64,000 bases of DNA from Stenotrophomonas maltophilia (GCF_900186865.1 NZ_LT906480.1:4482001-4546000); one strand, 5' to 3'. Shown: positions 44,415 to 54,087, counted from the stretch's first letter. Numbers and translations: made by a program. The notes: generated by a model not told the origin, from the sequence alone.

Positions 44415-45209
44415 TTACTCGGACAGGTTGCGGCCGTGGAACAGCTCTTCGATCTCGCGCTTGAGCAGCGCTTCGATCTTCATGCGTTCCTTGAACGACA
44501 GGTTCTTGGCCTTTTCCTCGAACAGGTACTGGTCCAGGTCGAAGTCCTTCAGGTGCATCTTCGTGTGGAAGATGTTTTCCTGGTAGACGTTGACGTCGAA
44601 CATCTCGTAACGCGACTTGATGTTCTTGGCCAGGAAGTTCTGGATCGAGTTGATCTTGTGGTCGATGAAGTGCTTCTTGCCCTTCACATCGCGGGTGAAG
44701 CCACGGACGCGGTAGTCCATGATCACGATGTCCGACTCAAGGCTCTCGATCAGGTAGTTCAGGGCCTTCAGCGGGGAAATGACGCCACAGGTGGCCACGT
44801 CGATGTCCGCGCGGAACGTCGCGATACCTTCCTGCGGATGGGTTTCCGGGTAGGTGTGGACAGTGATGTGGCTCTTGTCCATGTGCGCGACCACGGCGTC
44901 GGAGATCAGCTCCTTGCCGGCCAGCTTCTTGTCGATCACCGGTTCTTCGGAGATCAGGATGGTCACCGAGGCACCCTGCGGGTCGTAGTCCTGGCGGGCC
45001 ACGTTCAGGATGTTGGCGCCGATGATCTCGGCGACATCGGTCAAGATTTGAGTCAGCCTGTCGGCGTTGTACTCTTCATCGATGTATTCAATGTAACGCT
45101 GACGCTCCTCTTCGGTGCGCGCGTAACACACGTCATAGATGTTGAAGCTCAGCGCCTTGGTGAGGTTGTTGAAACCCTGCAGCCTCAGGCGAGGCAACGG
45201 CTTGACCAC
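44415..45209 (-). CDS. speD: S-adenosylmethionine decarboxylase proenzyme
   Basis: A 264-residue pyruvoyl-dependent enzyme (E. coli-type, class 1A) making decarboxylated SAM for spermidine synthesis. Self-cleavage occurs before Ser113 in [13 protein letters not shown], which becomes the pyruvoyl group; [16 protein letters not shown] contains the catalytic Cys. The start is GTG at 45209 ([10 protein letters not shown]). speE is not adjacent. The gene diverges from clp across 149 bases. Confidence 0.96.
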   Translation of the reverse strand: MVKPLPRLRLQGFNNLTKALSFNIYDVCYARTEEERQRYIEYIDEEYNADRLTQILTDVAEIIGANILNVARQDYDPQGASVTILISEEPVIDKKLAGKELISDAVVAHMDKSHITVHTYPETHPQEGIATFRADIDVATCGVISPLKALNYLIESLESDIVIMDYRVRGFTRDVKGKKHFIDHKINSIQNFLAKNIKSRYEMFDVNVYQENIFHTKMHLKDFDLDQYLFEEKAKNLSFKERMKIEALLKREIEELFHGRNLSE

Positions 45210-45358
45210 GGCGGTCGATTCCTGTGTAAGAAGGGAAAGGGGGAATTATGGGGCAAACTGCCCCCGGGGGGAACGTGAAGACGCAAGAGTTCTGGCACAC
45301 TGTTTGCCCTTAACAATTGCGCTGGTTAAGCTCCGCTATCGACCCCGTGAATCCGTTC

Positions 45359-46048
45359 ATGCGCAGAGGGAGCGCCCCTATCGTGTCAACCGTGCGCCTA
45401 GCTAGCAGTCCACTGGCCTTGGATATCGCCACCATCGATCGTTTCCTGGCGCACAGCCACCGGCGGCGATATCCCACCCGTACCGACGTCTTCCGACCCG
45501 GTGACCCGGCGGGAACCCTGTATTACGTTGTCAGCGGCTCGGTTTCAATCATGGCCGAGGAAGATGACGATCGAGAGCTTGTGCTGGGCTACTTCGGTGC
45601 CGGCGAGTTCGTTGGCGAAATGGGCCTGTTCGTCGAATCGGACCGCCGCGAGGTGATCCTGCGGACCCGTACCGCCTGCGAACTGGCCGAAATCAGCTAC
45701 GAGCGCCTGCACCAGCTGTTCCTCGGCCCGCTGTCGGCCGACGCCCCGCGCCTGCTGTATGCGCTGGGCCAGCAGATCTCCAAGCGCCTGCTCGATACCA
45801 GCCGCAAGGCCAGTCGCCTGGCATTCCTGGATGTTACCGATCGGATCGTGCGCACACTGCACGATCTGGCGCAGGAACCAGAAGCGATGAGCCATCCGCA
45901 GGGCAGCCAGCTGCGCGTGTCACGCCAGGAACTGGCGCGCCTGGTCGGCTGCTCGCGAGAAATGGCCGGCCGCGTGCTGAAGAAGCTGCAGACCGACGGC
46001 CTGCTGCATGCCCGCGGCAAGACCGTGGTGCTGTACGGCACCCGTTGA
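45359..46048 (+). CDS. clp: CRP/FNR-family regulator Clp
   Basis: A 229-residue transcription factor with a cyclic-nucleotide-binding domain (about 20-140) and a C-terminal HTH (RVSRQELARLVGCSREMAGRVLKKL, about 168-200). It matches Xanthomonas Clp closely (SHRRRYPTRTDVFRPGDPAG). That protein activates extracellular enzyme and virulence genes and is released from DNA by c-di-GMP. The HTH keeps the CRP-like RE.A.R recognition pattern. The start is taken at ATG 45359, giving near the Xanthomonas length of 230; a GTG at about 45380 is possible. It links to the c-di-GMP proteins elsewhere in the window. Confidence 0.93.
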   Translation: MRRGSAPIVSTVRLASSPLALDIATIDRFLAHSHRRRYPTRTDVFRPGDPAGTLYYVVSGSVSIMAEEDDDRELVLGYFGAGEFVGEMGLFVESDRREVILRTRTACELAEISYERLHQLFLGPLSADAPRLLYALGQQISKRLLDTSRKASRLAFLDVTDRIVRTLHDLAQEPEAMSHPQGSQLRVSRQELARLVGCSREMAGRVLKKLQTDGLLHARGKTVVLYGTR

Positions 46049-46067
46049 CCGTTGAGCACCCGGTGGG

Positions 46068-46085
46068 TGCGGACCTTGGTCCGCA
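46068..46085. repeat. Short hairpin repeat (TGCGGACC type)
   Basis: TGCGGACC, TT, GGTCCGCA between clp and the TauE/SafE gene. Same stem as the element at 27574, preceded by GGTGGG, the complement of the CCCACC flank. Confidence 0.6.
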
Positions 46086-46110
46086 CTCCTTCGCGCGCTA
46101 GGCTCGGTGC

Positions 46111-46872
46111 ATGGAACTGAGCAGCGAATTCTGGTGGTTCATCCTCATCGGCCTTGGCGCGCAGCTGGTTGACGGCGCACTGGGCATGGCCTTCGGCCTG
46201 GTGTCCTCGTCGGTGATGCTGAGCATGGGCCTGCCACCGGCGCAGGTCAGCGCCAGCATCCACACCGCTGAAGTGTTCACCACCGGTGCCTCGGGCGTGT
46301 CGCACCTCGCCGCCGGGAATGTCGATAAACGCCTGTTCCTGCGGCTGGCCCTGCCCGGTGCGGTGGGCGGCGCCCTGGGCGCGTACGTGCTCACCCAGAT
46401 CCCCGGCGACATCATCCGCCCCCTCATCTATCTGTACCTGCTGGTGCTGGCGATCATCATCCTGGCGCGCGCCGCGGGGCGCTGGATGCCCAAGGGCGAG
46501 ATCCGCCGGGTGCCGGTACTGGGCTTCTTCGCGGGCCTGCTCGACGCCAGCGGCGGTGGCGGCTGGGGACCGATCGCCACGTCCACCCTGCTCGCCCGTG
46601 GCGGCCAGGCGCGCACCACCATCGGTACGGTCAACGCGGCCGAGTTCGTGGTCACGTTGACGGTGTCAGCGACCTTCCTGTTGTCGATGGGCGTGCAGCA
46701 CCTGCAGATCGTCGCCGGCCTGCTGATCGGCGGCATGATGGCCGCGCCGGTGGCGGCGATCCTGGTCAAGCGGGTGAAGGAGCGCTGGGTGCTGGTGGCC
46801 GTTGGCGTGCTGGTGCTGGGGATCAGCCTGTTCCAGATCGGCCATGCGGTGTACGGGTACCTGGGGCATTGA
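46111..46872 (+). CDS. TauE/SafE-family membrane permease
   Basis: A 253-residue protein with seven or eight membrane helices and the family repeats GLGAQLVDGALGMAFGLVSSS (N-half, quoted in part) and FFAGLLDASGGGGWGPIATS (C-half). The family includes exporters of sulfite, sulfoacetate and other small sulfur-containing anions; the substrate here is unknown. The start is ATG at 46111. It lies 62 bases after clp on the same strand but behind a hairpin. Confidence 0.87.
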   Translation: MELSSEFWWFILIGLGAQLVDGALGMAFGLVSSSVMLSMGLPPAQVSASIHTAEVFTTGASGVSHLAAGNVDKRLFLRLALPGAVGGALGAYVLTQIPGDIIRPLIYLYLLVLAIIILARAAGRWMPKGEIRRVPVLGFFAGLLDASGGGGWGPIATSTLLARGGQARTTIGTVNAAEFVVTLTVSATFLLSMGVQHLQIVAGLLIGGMMAAPVAAILVKRVKERWVLVAVGVLVLGISLFQIGHAVYGYLGH

Positions 46873-46878
46873 GCGTTT

Positions 46879-46937
46879 GCCGGCCAGCGGCCGGCACTAC
46901 CGGGACGGAGGAGGGTAGTGCCGGCCGCTGGCCGGCA
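46879..46937. repeat. SMAG pair, heads facing each other
   Basis: A reverse SMAG (46879-46900) ending in CTAC, then a forward SMAG starting with GTAG at 46915. Here the GTAG ends face each other, the opposite of the pairs at 7285 and 13543. Confidence 0.88.
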
Positions 46938-46988
46938 GATCCGTCATCGTGCGATGGGGTCAGGCCCCGGACGGGATCCGGCCCCGGG

Positions 46989-47705
46989 CTACGCCTTGTC
47001 GCCGCCGCGGTCCACGCAGCCCCAGTTGAGGATGCGGGTGCCGGCCGGCAGCACGCGGCGGAAGAAGTCCACCCTGGATCGCTTCGGGTTCACCACCACC
47101 GGCGCCTTGGCGGCCAGCAGCAACGGCAGGTCGGCGGTGCTGTCGGAGTAGGCGATGTCGATATTGCCGTAGCCGCGCTCGCGCAGCATGCGCATCTTTT
47201 CTTCGTTGTGGCAGTGGCGGGTCGGGCCGACGCCGCCCAGTCGCGGGCCGACCTCGGTGCCGATCACGGGCACGTCCTGGTGGGCAACGAACGCCAGGAT
47301 GGCGCGGGCCAGTTCCGGCGGCGCGCCGGTGGCGACCACTACACGGTCGCCCTTGGCACGGTGCGCGGCGAATACCTCCAGCGCCTGCGGCAGCAGCTTG
47401 GCGCGCATCTGCGCCTCGTTGCGCAGCACGTAGGCATCGATCACCTTGTTGAAATCGCGCGCACGGTGCAGGCCGAAGCTGCCGATCCACACGTAGACCG
47501 AAATACCCGTTCGGCGGGTCGGCAGCATCGCCACCAACGGCCCGGCGATCGGCGTGACCAGCAGCGCGGCCAGCATGCGCAGCGGGTTGCGCTTGATCAG
47601 CGAGGCGAACAGATGGGTGCCCGAATCGCCGTCGTAGAGGGTGTGGTCGAAATCGAAGACCACCAGCGGCGCATCGTCGCGCGGCGTCGGATAGTGCGTT
47701 GTCAT
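46989..47705 (-). CDS. HAD-superfamily phosphatase (HAD-IB, SerB-like)
   Basis: A 238-residue hydrolase with HAD motif [16 protein letters not shown] (nucleophile and acid Asp, about residues 17-21), motif [11 protein letters not shown], motif III region with Lys ([10 protein letters not shown]), and motif [14 protein letters not shown] hydrophobic stretch (about 42-65) inside the cap is typical of the IB subfamily with lipid-like or small phosphomonoester substrates. The start overlaps the trpC stop by four bases (ATGA), so it is the last gene of the trp operon. A role in tryptophan synthesis is not implied. Confidence 0.83.
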   Translation of the reverse strand: MTTHYPTPRDDAPLVVFDFDHTLYDGDSGTHLFASLIKRNPLRMLAALLVTPIAGPLVAMLPTRRTGISVYVWIGSFGLHRARDFNKVIDAYVLRNEAQMRAKLLPQALEVFAAHRAKGDRVVVATGAPPELARAILAFVAHQDVPVIGTEVGPRLGGVGPTRHCHNEEKMRMLRERGYGNIDIAYSDSTADLPLLLAAKAPVVVNPKRSRVDFFRRVLPAGTRILNWGCVDRGGDKA

Positions 47706-48496
47706 GCCGCGAAGAATAGCTGACGCAGGCCCTCGCCAGGCTCTTCCACGCGCATGAAGGCCTCGCCGACCAGGAATGCATGGATGCCGGCATCGCGCAT
47801 CAGCGCGACGTCCTGCGGGCCGAGGATGCCACTCTCGGTGACCAGCAGGCGGTCACGCGGCACCGCCTGCTGCATGTCCAGCGTGGTCTGCAGCGACACC
47901 TCGAAGGTGCGCAGGTTGCGGTTGTTGATGCCGATCATCGGCGCCGGCACCTGCAGCGCACGCTCCAGTTCGTCGATGTCATGCACTTCCACCAGCACGT
48001 CCATGCCCAGCGACAGCGACAGCTCGGACAACGTGGCCAGCTGGGTATCGTCCAGCGCGGCGACGATCAGCAGGATGCAGTCGGCGCCCAGCACGCGCGC
48101 CTCGTACACCTGGTAGGCGTCGATGACGAAATCCTTGCGCAGCACCGGCAGCGTGCAGGCTTCGCGGGCCTGCTGCAGATAGGCGTCGGCGCCCTGGAAG
48201 AAGTCCACGTCGGTCAGCACCGACAGGCAGCTGGCGCCACCGAACTCGTAGCTGACGGCGATGTCGGCCGGGCGGAAATCCGGGCGGATCACGCCCTTGG
48301 AGGGGCTGGCCTTCTTCACCTCGGCAATCACCGCCGGGTCGCCATTGGCCACCGCCGCCTGCAGCGCGCGCACGAAGCCACGTACCGGCGGGGCGCTGGC
48401 CACGGCGGCCTGCAGCGCCTCAAGCGGGCGCTGGGCGCGGCGCTGGGCCACTTCTTCGGCCTTGCGGGCCAGGATCGTCTGCAGGATGTCGCTCAT
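47702..48496 (-). CDS. trpC: Indole-3-glycerol-phosphate synthase
   Basis: A 264-residue TIM-barrel enzyme closing the indole ring from CdRP, the fourth step of tryptophan synthesis. Catalytic segments are [15 protein letters not shown] (Glu, Lys), [41 protein letters not shown] and VTESGIL. It is monofunctional, not fused to trpF as in E. coli. The start is ATG at 48496 ([12 protein letters not shown]). It lies 75 bases downstream of trpD. Confidence 0.97.
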   Translation of the reverse strand: MSDILQTILARKAEEVAQRRAQRPLEALQAAVASAPPVRGFVRALQAAVANGDPAVIAEVKKASPSKGVIRPDFRPADIAVSYEFGGASCLSVLTDVDFFQGADAYLQQAREACTLPVLRKDFVIDAYQVYEARVLGADCILLIVAALDDTQLATLSELSLSLGMDVLVEVHDIDELERALQVPAPMIGINNRNLRTFEVSLQTTLDMQQAVPRDRLLVTESGILGPQDVALMRDAGIHAFLVGEAFMRVEEPGEGLRQLFFAA

Positions 48497-48571
48497 CGTC
48501 TTCGGGTCGGTGCGGGGGGCGGTGAGGACGGCCATTATCGGCCATCGAGAGGGTCAGGCTGAACCGCGCGC

Positions 48572-49603
48572 TCAGGCAACCAGCGCGCGGGTGGTCTCCA
48601 CATACTGCTGCAGGCGCTGGCGGGCGCTGCCATTGGCGATGGCGGCACGGGCGCGGGCCAGGCCGTCTCCGATGTCGCTGGCCACACCAGCCACGTACAG
48701 GGCGGCACCGGCATTCAGCGCAACGATGTCCAGCGCCGGGCCCGGCTCGTTGTCGAGCACGGCGCGCAGCATCTGGATGGACTGTTCCGGGCCGTCCACG
48801 CGCAGGTTGCGGCTGGCCGACATGGCGATGCCGAAGTCCTCCGGGTGGATCTCGTACTCGCGCACCTTGCCGTCGCGCAGTTCGCCGACCAGGGTGCCGG
48901 CGCCCAGCGAGATCTCGTCCATGTTGTCACGGCCCCAGACCACCATCGCGCGCTCGGTACCCAGTTCGCGCAGCACGCGCGCCTGGATGCCGACCAGATC
49001 GGGATGGAACACGCCCATCAGTACCGACGGTGCACTGGCCGGGTTGGTCAGCGGGCCGAGGATGTTGAAGATGGTGCGCACGCCCATCTCGCGGCGCACC
49101 GGCGCGACGACCTTCATCGACGGGTGATGGATCGGCGCGAACATGAAGCCGATGCCGGTCCGGTCGATGGCCGCGGCCACCTGGTCAGGCTGCAGCTCGA
49201 TCACCGCGCCCAGCGCTTCCAGCGCATCGGCACTGCCGGACTTGGACGACACGCTGCGGTTGCCATGCTTGGCCACGCGCGCGCCTGCAGCAGCAGCGAC
49301 GAACATCGCGCAGGTGGAGATGTTGAAGGTGTGCGAGCCATCGCCACCGGTGCCAACGATATCAACCAGGTTGGAGGTATCGGCCACCGGCACTGGCCGG
49401 GCGAATTCACGCATCACGGTGGCCGCCGCGGCGATTTCGTCCACGGTCTCCTTCTTCACGCGCAGCCCGGTGAGGATGGCGGCGGTCATCATCGGCGAGA
49501 CATCGCCGCGCATGATCTGCCGCATCAGGTCGACCATTTCGTCGAAGAAGATTTCGCGGTGTTCGATGGTGCGATGCAGGGCTTCCTGGGGGGAGAAGCT
49601 CAT
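48572..49603 (-). CDS. trpD: Anthranilate phosphoribosyltransferase
   Basis: A 343-residue enzyme transferring phosphoribosyl to anthranilate. PRPP- and anthranilate-binding motifs: [51 protein letters not shown] and ILGPLTNPA. It is separate from trpG, unlike the E. coli TrpGD fusion. The start is ATG at 49603, 16 bases after the trpG stop. Confidence 0.97.
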   Translation of the reverse strand: MSFSPQEALHRTIEHREIFFDEMVDLMRQIMRGDVSPMMTAAILTGLRVKKETVDEIAAAATVMREFARPVPVADTSNLVDIVGTGGDGSHTFNISTCAMFVAAAAGARVAKHGNRSVSSKSGSADALEALGAVIELQPDQVAAAIDRTGIGFMFAPIHHPSMKVVAPVRREMGVRTIFNILGPLTNPASAPSVLMGVFHPDLVGIQARVLRELGTERAMVVWGRDNMDEISLGAGTLVGELRDGKVREYEIHPEDFGIAMSASRNLRVDGPEQSIQMLRAVLDNEPGPALDIVALNAGAALYVAGVASDIGDGLARARAAIANGSARQRLQQYVETTRALVA

Positions 49604-49619
49604 GGGAATGCTCCTTGGA

Positions 49620-50207
49620 TCAGGCCGCCGGGCGCTGCAGGAAATTGCGCAGCAGGGCGTGGCCGTGTTCGGTGAGGATGGACTCGGGGTGGAACTGCAC
49701 GCCTTCCACGGGGAACTGGCGGTGGCGCAGGCCCATGATCTCTTCGATCGAGCCGTCGTCGTTCTCGGTCCAGGCAGTCACTTCCAGGCAGTCCGGCAGA
49801 CTGTTCTTGTCCACCACCAGCGAGTGGTAGCGGGTGGCCTGGTAGCGGTCCGGCAGGCCAGCGAACACGCCCTTGCCTTCATGGCGGATCGGCGAGGTCT
49901 TGCCGTGCATGATGTTGCCGGCACGGATGACCGTGCCGCCGTAGACCTGGCCGATGCCCTGGTGGCCCAGGCACACGCCGAGGATCGGCGTGGTCGGGCC
50001 CAGGCGCTCGATCAGTTCCAGCGACACGCCCGCTTCGTTGGGCGTGCACGGGCCGGGCGAGATGACGATGCGCTCCGGCTTCTGCGCGGCGATCTCGTCC
50101 ACGCTCATTGCATCGTTGCGCACCACCTTCACCTCGGCGCCCAGTGTCTGCAGGTACTGCACGAGGTTGTAGGTGAAGCTGTCGTAGTTGTCGATCATCC
50201 ACAACAT
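49620..50207 (-). CDS. trpG: Anthranilate synthase glutamine amidotransferase component
   Basis: A 195-residue class-I glutamine amidotransferase supplying ammonia to TrpE. The catalytic triad is Cys79 (GVCLGHQG) and His/Glu in VQFHPES near the C-terminus. [13 protein letters not shown] and [11 protein letters not shown] are typical of TrpG/PabA. The start is ATG at 50207, two bases after the stop of the SIMPL gene. It may also serve folate synthesis if no separate pabA exists. Confidence 0.96.
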   Translation of the reverse strand: MLWMIDNYDSFTYNLVQYLQTLGAEVKVVRNDAMSVDEIAAQKPERIVISPGPCTPNEAGVSLELIERLGPTTPILGVCLGHQGIGQVYGGTVIRAGNIMHGKTSPIRHEGKGVFAGLPDRYQATRYHSLVVDKNSLPDCLEVTAWTENDDGSIEEIMGLRHRQFPVEGVQFHPESILTEHGHALLRNFLQRPAA

Positions 50208-50209
50208 GG

Positions 50210-50989
50210 TCAGGTTCCGTCGCTTATCAGGAAAATGGCGTACACGTTTTCGGTGTAGGTGATGGGGCCGGCTTCCACCGACTCGCGCAGGCGCGAGCCC
50301 GTGGTCTCGATGCTGTTCATCGGTGCCTCGGGCGCGGGCGGCGAGGGCGGCGTCACCAGATCCCCACTGCTGGGCCAATTGCCCGCCTGCACGCCATAGG
50401 CAAAGTTCGGCGCCACATCGGAAATGCTGTACAGCCCGCGCAGCTGGGTGCCGTAGGCCTTGGCCAGGCCCTGCGCGGACTGGCGGGTCTGGGCCGCCGC
50501 CTCGCCCTTGAGTTCGCGGCGCAGCGCCACTTCGCCCGAGTACATCGGCGCCACGCTGCTGACCTGCAGGTTCTCGTTGGCCTTCAGCGCCCCCAGCACG
50601 TCCTGCATCTGCTGGACGCTGGCGAAGCTGGCGCGCAGTTGGCGTGACACGCGGGTGCCGATGAAAACCTGCCGATTCTGCTCATAGCGCGTCGCAGGAC
50701 CGATCCGCAGGTTGTCCGCGCGCACGCTGCCTTCCACCGCCTTGTGCTGCTTGAACAGTGCCAGCACGCGGGCAACGTTGTCCTGCACGCGGCGGCGCGC
50801 GGCGTCGGCGTCCATGTCGGTCTCTTCAATGTTCAACTGCAGGCCGAACCGGTCCGGCATCACCACGCGACGCGCCTCGCCCTTCACCAGCAGGTGCGGC
50901 TGCGACGGAATGGTATTGGCCTGCGCCCACGCAGACGGGGCCATCGTGGCCAGCAGTGACGACCACAGCAATGCGCTCAGCAGCTTCAT
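50210..50989 (-). CDS. SIMPL-domain (DUF541) periplasmic protein in the trp operon
   Basis: A 259-residue secreted protein: signal peptide 1-22 ([18 protein letters not shown]), then a SIMPL/DUF541 domain beginning [26 protein letters not shown], including [17 protein letters not shown] and a long helix-rich centre. The family forms oligomeric rings (BP26) and has no agreed enzymatic function; E. coli YggE is linked to oxidative stress. AAGGAGT precedes the ATG at 50989. It sits between trpE (67 bases upstream) and trpG (two bases downstream), an unusual passenger. Confidence 0.85.
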   Translation of the reverse strand: MKLLSALLWSSLLATMAPSAWAQANTIPSQPHLLVKGEARRVVMPDRFGLQLNIEETDMDADAARRRVQDNVARVLALFKQHKAVEGSVRADNLRIGPATRYEQNRQVFIGTRVSRQLRASFASVQQMQDVLGALKANENLQVSSVAPMYSGEVALRRELKGEAAAQTRQSAQGLAKAYGTQLRGLYSISDVAPNFAYGVQAGNWPSSGDLVTPPSPPAPEAPMNSIETTGSRLRESVEAGPITYTENVYAIFLISDGT

Positions 50990-51056
50990 GCGGTACTCCT
51001 TGTCTTGAACGGGAACAGCGGAACGACCACGGCACAGCGGCCGTGGCAAGGCAGGC

Positions 51057-52532
51057 TTACAGGCCCTTGGCGGCCTGGGCGACGGCGCGGAACAACGCGC
51101 GGCCCTTGTTCATCGTCTCGTCCCATTCCTTGTCCGGGTCCGAGTCGTAGACGATGCCGGCGCCGGCCTGCACGTACAGGCGGCCGTCCTTGATCACCGC
51201 GGTGCGGATCGCGATCGCGGTATCGGCATCACCGTGCCAGCCGATGTAGCCGATGCTGCCTGCGTAGACATTGCGCTTGATCGGTTCCAGCTCGCGGATC
51301 ACTTCCAGCGCGCGGATCTTCGGCGCGCCGCTGACGGTACCTGCCGGGAACGTGGCACGCAGCACGTCGGCATAGCTCAGGCCCGGCTGCAGCTGCCCGG
51401 TCACTTCGCTGACGATGTGCATGACGTGGCTGTAGCGCTCGATCACGAACTGCTCGCCCACTTCCACGGTGCCCGCCCTGGACACACGACCGGCATCGTT
51501 GCGGCCGAGGTCGATCAGCATCAGGTGCTCGGCACGTTCCTTCGGATCGGCCAGCAGCTCGGCTTCCAGCGCCAGATCCTGCTCGGGCGTGGCACCACGC
51601 GGGCGGGTGCCGGCGATCGGGCGCACGGTGACTTCGCCATCCTGAAGGCGCACCAGGATTTCCGGCGAGGAGCCGACCACCTGCAGGTCGCCGACGTCCA
51701 GGAAATACATGTACGGCGACGGATTCAGTGCACGCAGCGCGCGGTACACATCCACCGGGCGCGCCTTGAACGGCACGCTCAGGCGCTGGCTGAGCACCAC
51801 CTGGAAGATGTCACCGGCGCGGATGTATTCCTTGCTGCGCTGGACCGCATCGACGAAGCCTTCGCGGGTGAAACCGGAGACGAAATCGGATTCATCCAGC
51901 ACATCGCTGTTGAGCGGTGCCGGATAGCCGGCGCCCGGCGCGCGCAGCTTGGCAGTCAGTGCATCCAGGCGCGCCTGCGCCTGTTCGAAGGCGCCGTCGA
52001 CACGCGGGTCGGCGTGCACGATCAGGTACAGCCGGCCCTTGAGGTTGTCGAACACGGCCAGCTCGTTGGAATCCAGCAGCAGGATGTCCGGCGTGCCCAG
52101 CTCATCGCGGCCGGCCGGCGGGGCCAGGCGTGGTTCGATGTAGCCGATGCACTCGAAGCCGAACCAGCCGACCAGGCCACCTGTGAAGCCCGGCAGGCCT
52201 TCCAGCTTCGGCACCGAGTGGGCGCTGCGCAGCGCCTCGACTTCGGCGAACGGGTCGGCCACCTCGCGGGTGTCCACCACCTGGCCGTCTTCACGCACGG
52301 TCAGCGTGTGGCCGTGGAAGGCGTACACGCGGCGCGCCGGCAGGCCGATGATCGAGTAACGACCAAAGCGCTCGCCGCCTTCGACGGACTCAAACAGGTA
52401 GGTATTGGGGCCGTCGGCGAGCTTCAGATAGACCGAAAGCGGCGTGTCCAGGTCGGACAGCACTTCGCGGACGACGGGAATATGGGTGTGGCCTTCAGCG
52501 GCCTGCTGCTGAAACTGAGCGTGCGAGTTCAA
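51057..52532 (-). CDS. trpE: Anthranilate synthase component I
   Basis: A 491-residue enzyme converting chorismate and ammonia to anthranilate, the first committed step of tryptophan synthesis. The feedback site region reads YLFESVEGGERFGRYSIIG (LLES-like). The catalytic domain has PSPYMYFLDVG, GSSPEILVR, RPIAGTRPRG, ERAEHLMLIDLGRND, HIVSEVTG, FPAGTVSGAPK and QAGAGIVYDSDP. The start is TTG at 52532 (MNSHAQFQQQ), with GGAAGGAAA upstream; the longer open frame lacks support. Confidence 0.96.
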   Translation of the reverse strand: MNSHAQFQQQAAEGHTHIPVVREVLSDLDTPLSVYLKLADGPNTYLFESVEGGERFGRYSIIGLPARRVYAFHGHTLTVREDGQVVDTREVADPFAEVEALRSAHSVPKLEGLPGFTGGLVGWFGFECIGYIEPRLAPPAGRDELGTPDILLLDSNELAVFDNLKGRLYLIVHADPRVDGAFEQAQARLDALTAKLRAPGAGYPAPLNSDVLDESDFVSGFTREGFVDAVQRSKEYIRAGDIFQVVLSQRLSVPFKARPVDVYRALRALNPSPYMYFLDVGDLQVVGSSPEILVRLQDGEVTVRPIAGTRPRGATPEQDLALEAELLADPKERAEHLMLIDLGRNDAGRVSRAGTVEVGEQFVIERYSHVMHIVSEVTGQLQPGLSYADVLRATFPAGTVSGAPKIRALEVIRELEPIKRNVYAGSIGYIGWHGDADTAIAIRTAVIKDGRLYVQAGAGIVYDSDPDKEWDETMNKGRALFRAVAQAAKGL

Positions 52533-52832
52533 GACGACTTTCCTTCCGGGACACAGCGTTATGGGGGCGGACGACGGCAACGGGCCACCATCGCCACCAA
52601 CGGCGTGCGGAAGAAAGGGTATGCGGGGTCGTCAGGCTGGACACCCCTTGACTGTATCGCAGCTTGGACGGCAGGGGAACCCTGGAAAACTGAACCACGG
52701 GACGGGCGGGGCCAGCCACGGGAACCGACGACGCGGACCGATAGAGTCGACTGTTGGTCGACTTGCGCGCGTAGCGCGAGGTTTTACGCCGTCGGAACGA
52801 GAAGCAGTCGACTAACAGTCGACTCTACCTCC
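52533..52832. other. trpE upstream region with possible promoter and SMAG pair
   Basis: No gene is firmly supported. On the minus strand a weak promoter fits: TTCCCC (52679-52674), 17 bases, TACAGT (52656-52651). A frame reading Trp-Trp-Arg-Trp-Trp (codons at 52599-52585) follows but has no stop before trpE. The rest is the SMAG pair at 52741-52828. Confidence 0.45.
52741..52828. repeat. SMAG-like pair with AGTCGACT stems
   Basis: The left unit ATAGAGTCGACTGTTGGTCG begins at 52741 (A in place of G in GTAG). The right unit AGTCGACT...AGTCGACTCTAC ends in CTAC at 52828. The centre carries GCGCG/CGCGC. A different stem sequence on the same GTAG-headed plan. Confidence 0.75.
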
Positions 52833-53762
52833 CTACCCACCCAGCAACGGGCAGCCAGCCGGAAGATGCATCCGCACCCTGCCCGGCACGCACTCGATGC
52901 GGAACTGACGGGCCTGTACCGGCTCGCCATCCAGATTGAGGGTCAGCGGGCGCTCGGATGCGACCTCCAGCCACGGCAGCCGCGCACGCGTGGCCAGCTG
53001 TTCCAGCGCAGCCTGGGTGCCGGACTTCAGCATCTGGCCGAGGGTGGCGGTGACCTCCCCTTCCAGCTCTGGCAGCACGGTGACATCCAGCAGCCCGTCG
53101 TCGATCAGGGCCTGCGGGCACAGCTGCTGGCCACCGCCGGCCTGGCGGCCATTGCCGATGCCGAGCGCGATGAAGTCGCCTTCCCACGCGAAATCCGGGC
53201 CGGACAGGCGCGCGGTGATCGGCTCGATGCGGCCCAGCTTGGCGATGCCGGTGATCACATAGGCCAGCCCGCCCAGCATCTTCTTCAAGCCCGCATCAGT
53301 CTCCACCGTCACCTGCGTGCCGAAGCCACCGCTGGCGAGATTGGCGCACCACCATTGGGTGCCATCGGCGTTCACGCGCAACAGGTCAATGGCGTGCGGC
53401 GTCGCCTGCCCGATCAAGGCGAAGGCCTCCTTCGGTTCGGTCGGTATGCCAGCCGCAGTCGCGAAATCGTTGGCGGTCCCCATCGGGATCAGCGCCAGCG
53501 AGGGCAGCGCATCTTCCAGCTCCTCACGATGCGCCAGTGTCTCGGCCACCGCACTGAGCGTGCCATCGCCACCGGCGGCTACGATCACATCCACGCCATG
53601 GTCGATCGCCTCGGCGACATAGCGCTCGGCGTCACCGTCCTCCCAGGTCACCCGCACTTCCAGCTGCACGCCCTGTCCGCGCCAATGGCCGACGGCGTCG
53701 CGCAACTCATCATTGCCGGCGGATTTGCCGTTGAGGATCAGGCGCCAGCGCGGGGTGGTCAT
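52833..53762 (-). CDS. yegS: YegS-type lipid kinase
   Basis: A 309-residue diacylglycerol-kinase-like enzyme; E. coli YegS phosphorylates phosphatidylglycerol in vitro. The nucleotide-binding motif GGDGT (about residues 63-67) and [17 protein letters not shown] are intact. [11 protein letters not shown] and the closing [14 protein letters not shown] are standard for the fold. The start is ATG at 53762 ([12 protein letters not shown]). The stop is next to a SMAG pair. Confidence 0.92.
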   Translation of the reverse strand: MTTPRWRLILNGKSAGNDELRDAVGHWRGQGVQLEVRVTWEDGDAERYVAEAIDHGVDVIVAAGGDGTLSAVAETLAHREELEDALPSLALIPMGTANDFATAAGIPTEPKEAFALIGQATPHAIDLLRVNADGTQWWCANLASGGFGTQVTVETDAGLKKMLGGLAYVITGIAKLGRIEPITARLSGPDFAWEGDFIALGIGNGRQAGGGQQLCPQALIDDGLLDVTVLPELEGEVTATLGQMLKSGTQAALEQLATRARLPWLEVASERPLTLNLDGEPVQARQFRIECVPGRVRMHLPAGCPLLGG

Positions 53763-53837
53763 GCAGAGCTTCCAGGGATGCGGTGGCACAGGCTAGCAAT
53801 GCGCTGTTTGCCTGCGGTGAATGTCACGCAGATGTCA

Positions 53838-53946
53838 TTCAGCTACCGGAGAATGGGAGTCCATAGCAGGGACGACGGATGGAGGCAGGATCAGCCTCCC
53901 ACGCATGCAGCGAGGCCACGCCAGTGATTGGCGTGGCTTTTTTTTG
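53838..53946 (+). ncRNA. Candidate small RNA ending in an intrinsic terminator
   Basis: A hairpin GGAGGC/GCCTCC (53881-53886 with 53894-53899) is followed by a strong terminator: stem 53915-53922 with 53930-53937 and nine T residues (53938-53946). No plus-strand gene precedes the terminator, so it probably ends an independent transcript. The 5' end is a guess; only weak promoter-like sequence is visible around 53808-53860. Confidence 0.4.
53915..53946 (+). terminator. Orphan intrinsic terminator
   Basis: GCCACGCC, a seven-base loop, GGCGTGGC, then a nine-base T-tract. On the minus strand no T-tract follows the hairpin, so the direction is clear. Confidence 0.9.
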
Positions 53947-53978
53947 GGGTGTGCAGGGAGTGCGAACCAAGGTGCGCA

Positions 53979-54056
53979 CCCACCAGGTTGCGGTTCGCTC
54001 CCCACCAGGTTGCGGTTCGCTCCCCCCGGGTTGCGGTTTGCACCCACCCGGTTGGT
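53979..54056. repeat. Tandem repeat of about 22 bases, four copies
   Basis: Units of CCACCAGGTTGCGGTTCGCT recur three times with drift (the third reads CCGGGTTGCGGTTTGCACCC), plus a partial fourth (ACCCGGTTGG). It runs directly into a GTAG-headed SMAG. Confidence 0.8.
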
Positions 54057-54077
54057 AGATCCACGCCATGCGTGGAT
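54055..54077. repeat. Single SMAG of the ATCCACGC subtype
   Basis: GTAG at 54055-54058, then ATCCACGC, CAT, GCGTGGAT. The cleanest example of this subtype in the window. Confidence 0.85.
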
Positions 54078-54087
54078 GCACTTCGCT

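Larger units (their letters stand above)
53763..54087. other. Intergenic gap with lone plus-strand terminator and tandem repeats
   Basis: Both neighbours are on the minus strand. The gap holds a possible small RNA with terminator (53838-53946), a tandem repeat (53979-54056) and a SMAG (54055-54077). A 24-codon frame (53853-53927) exists but has no properly spaced ribosome site. Confidence 0.6.
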
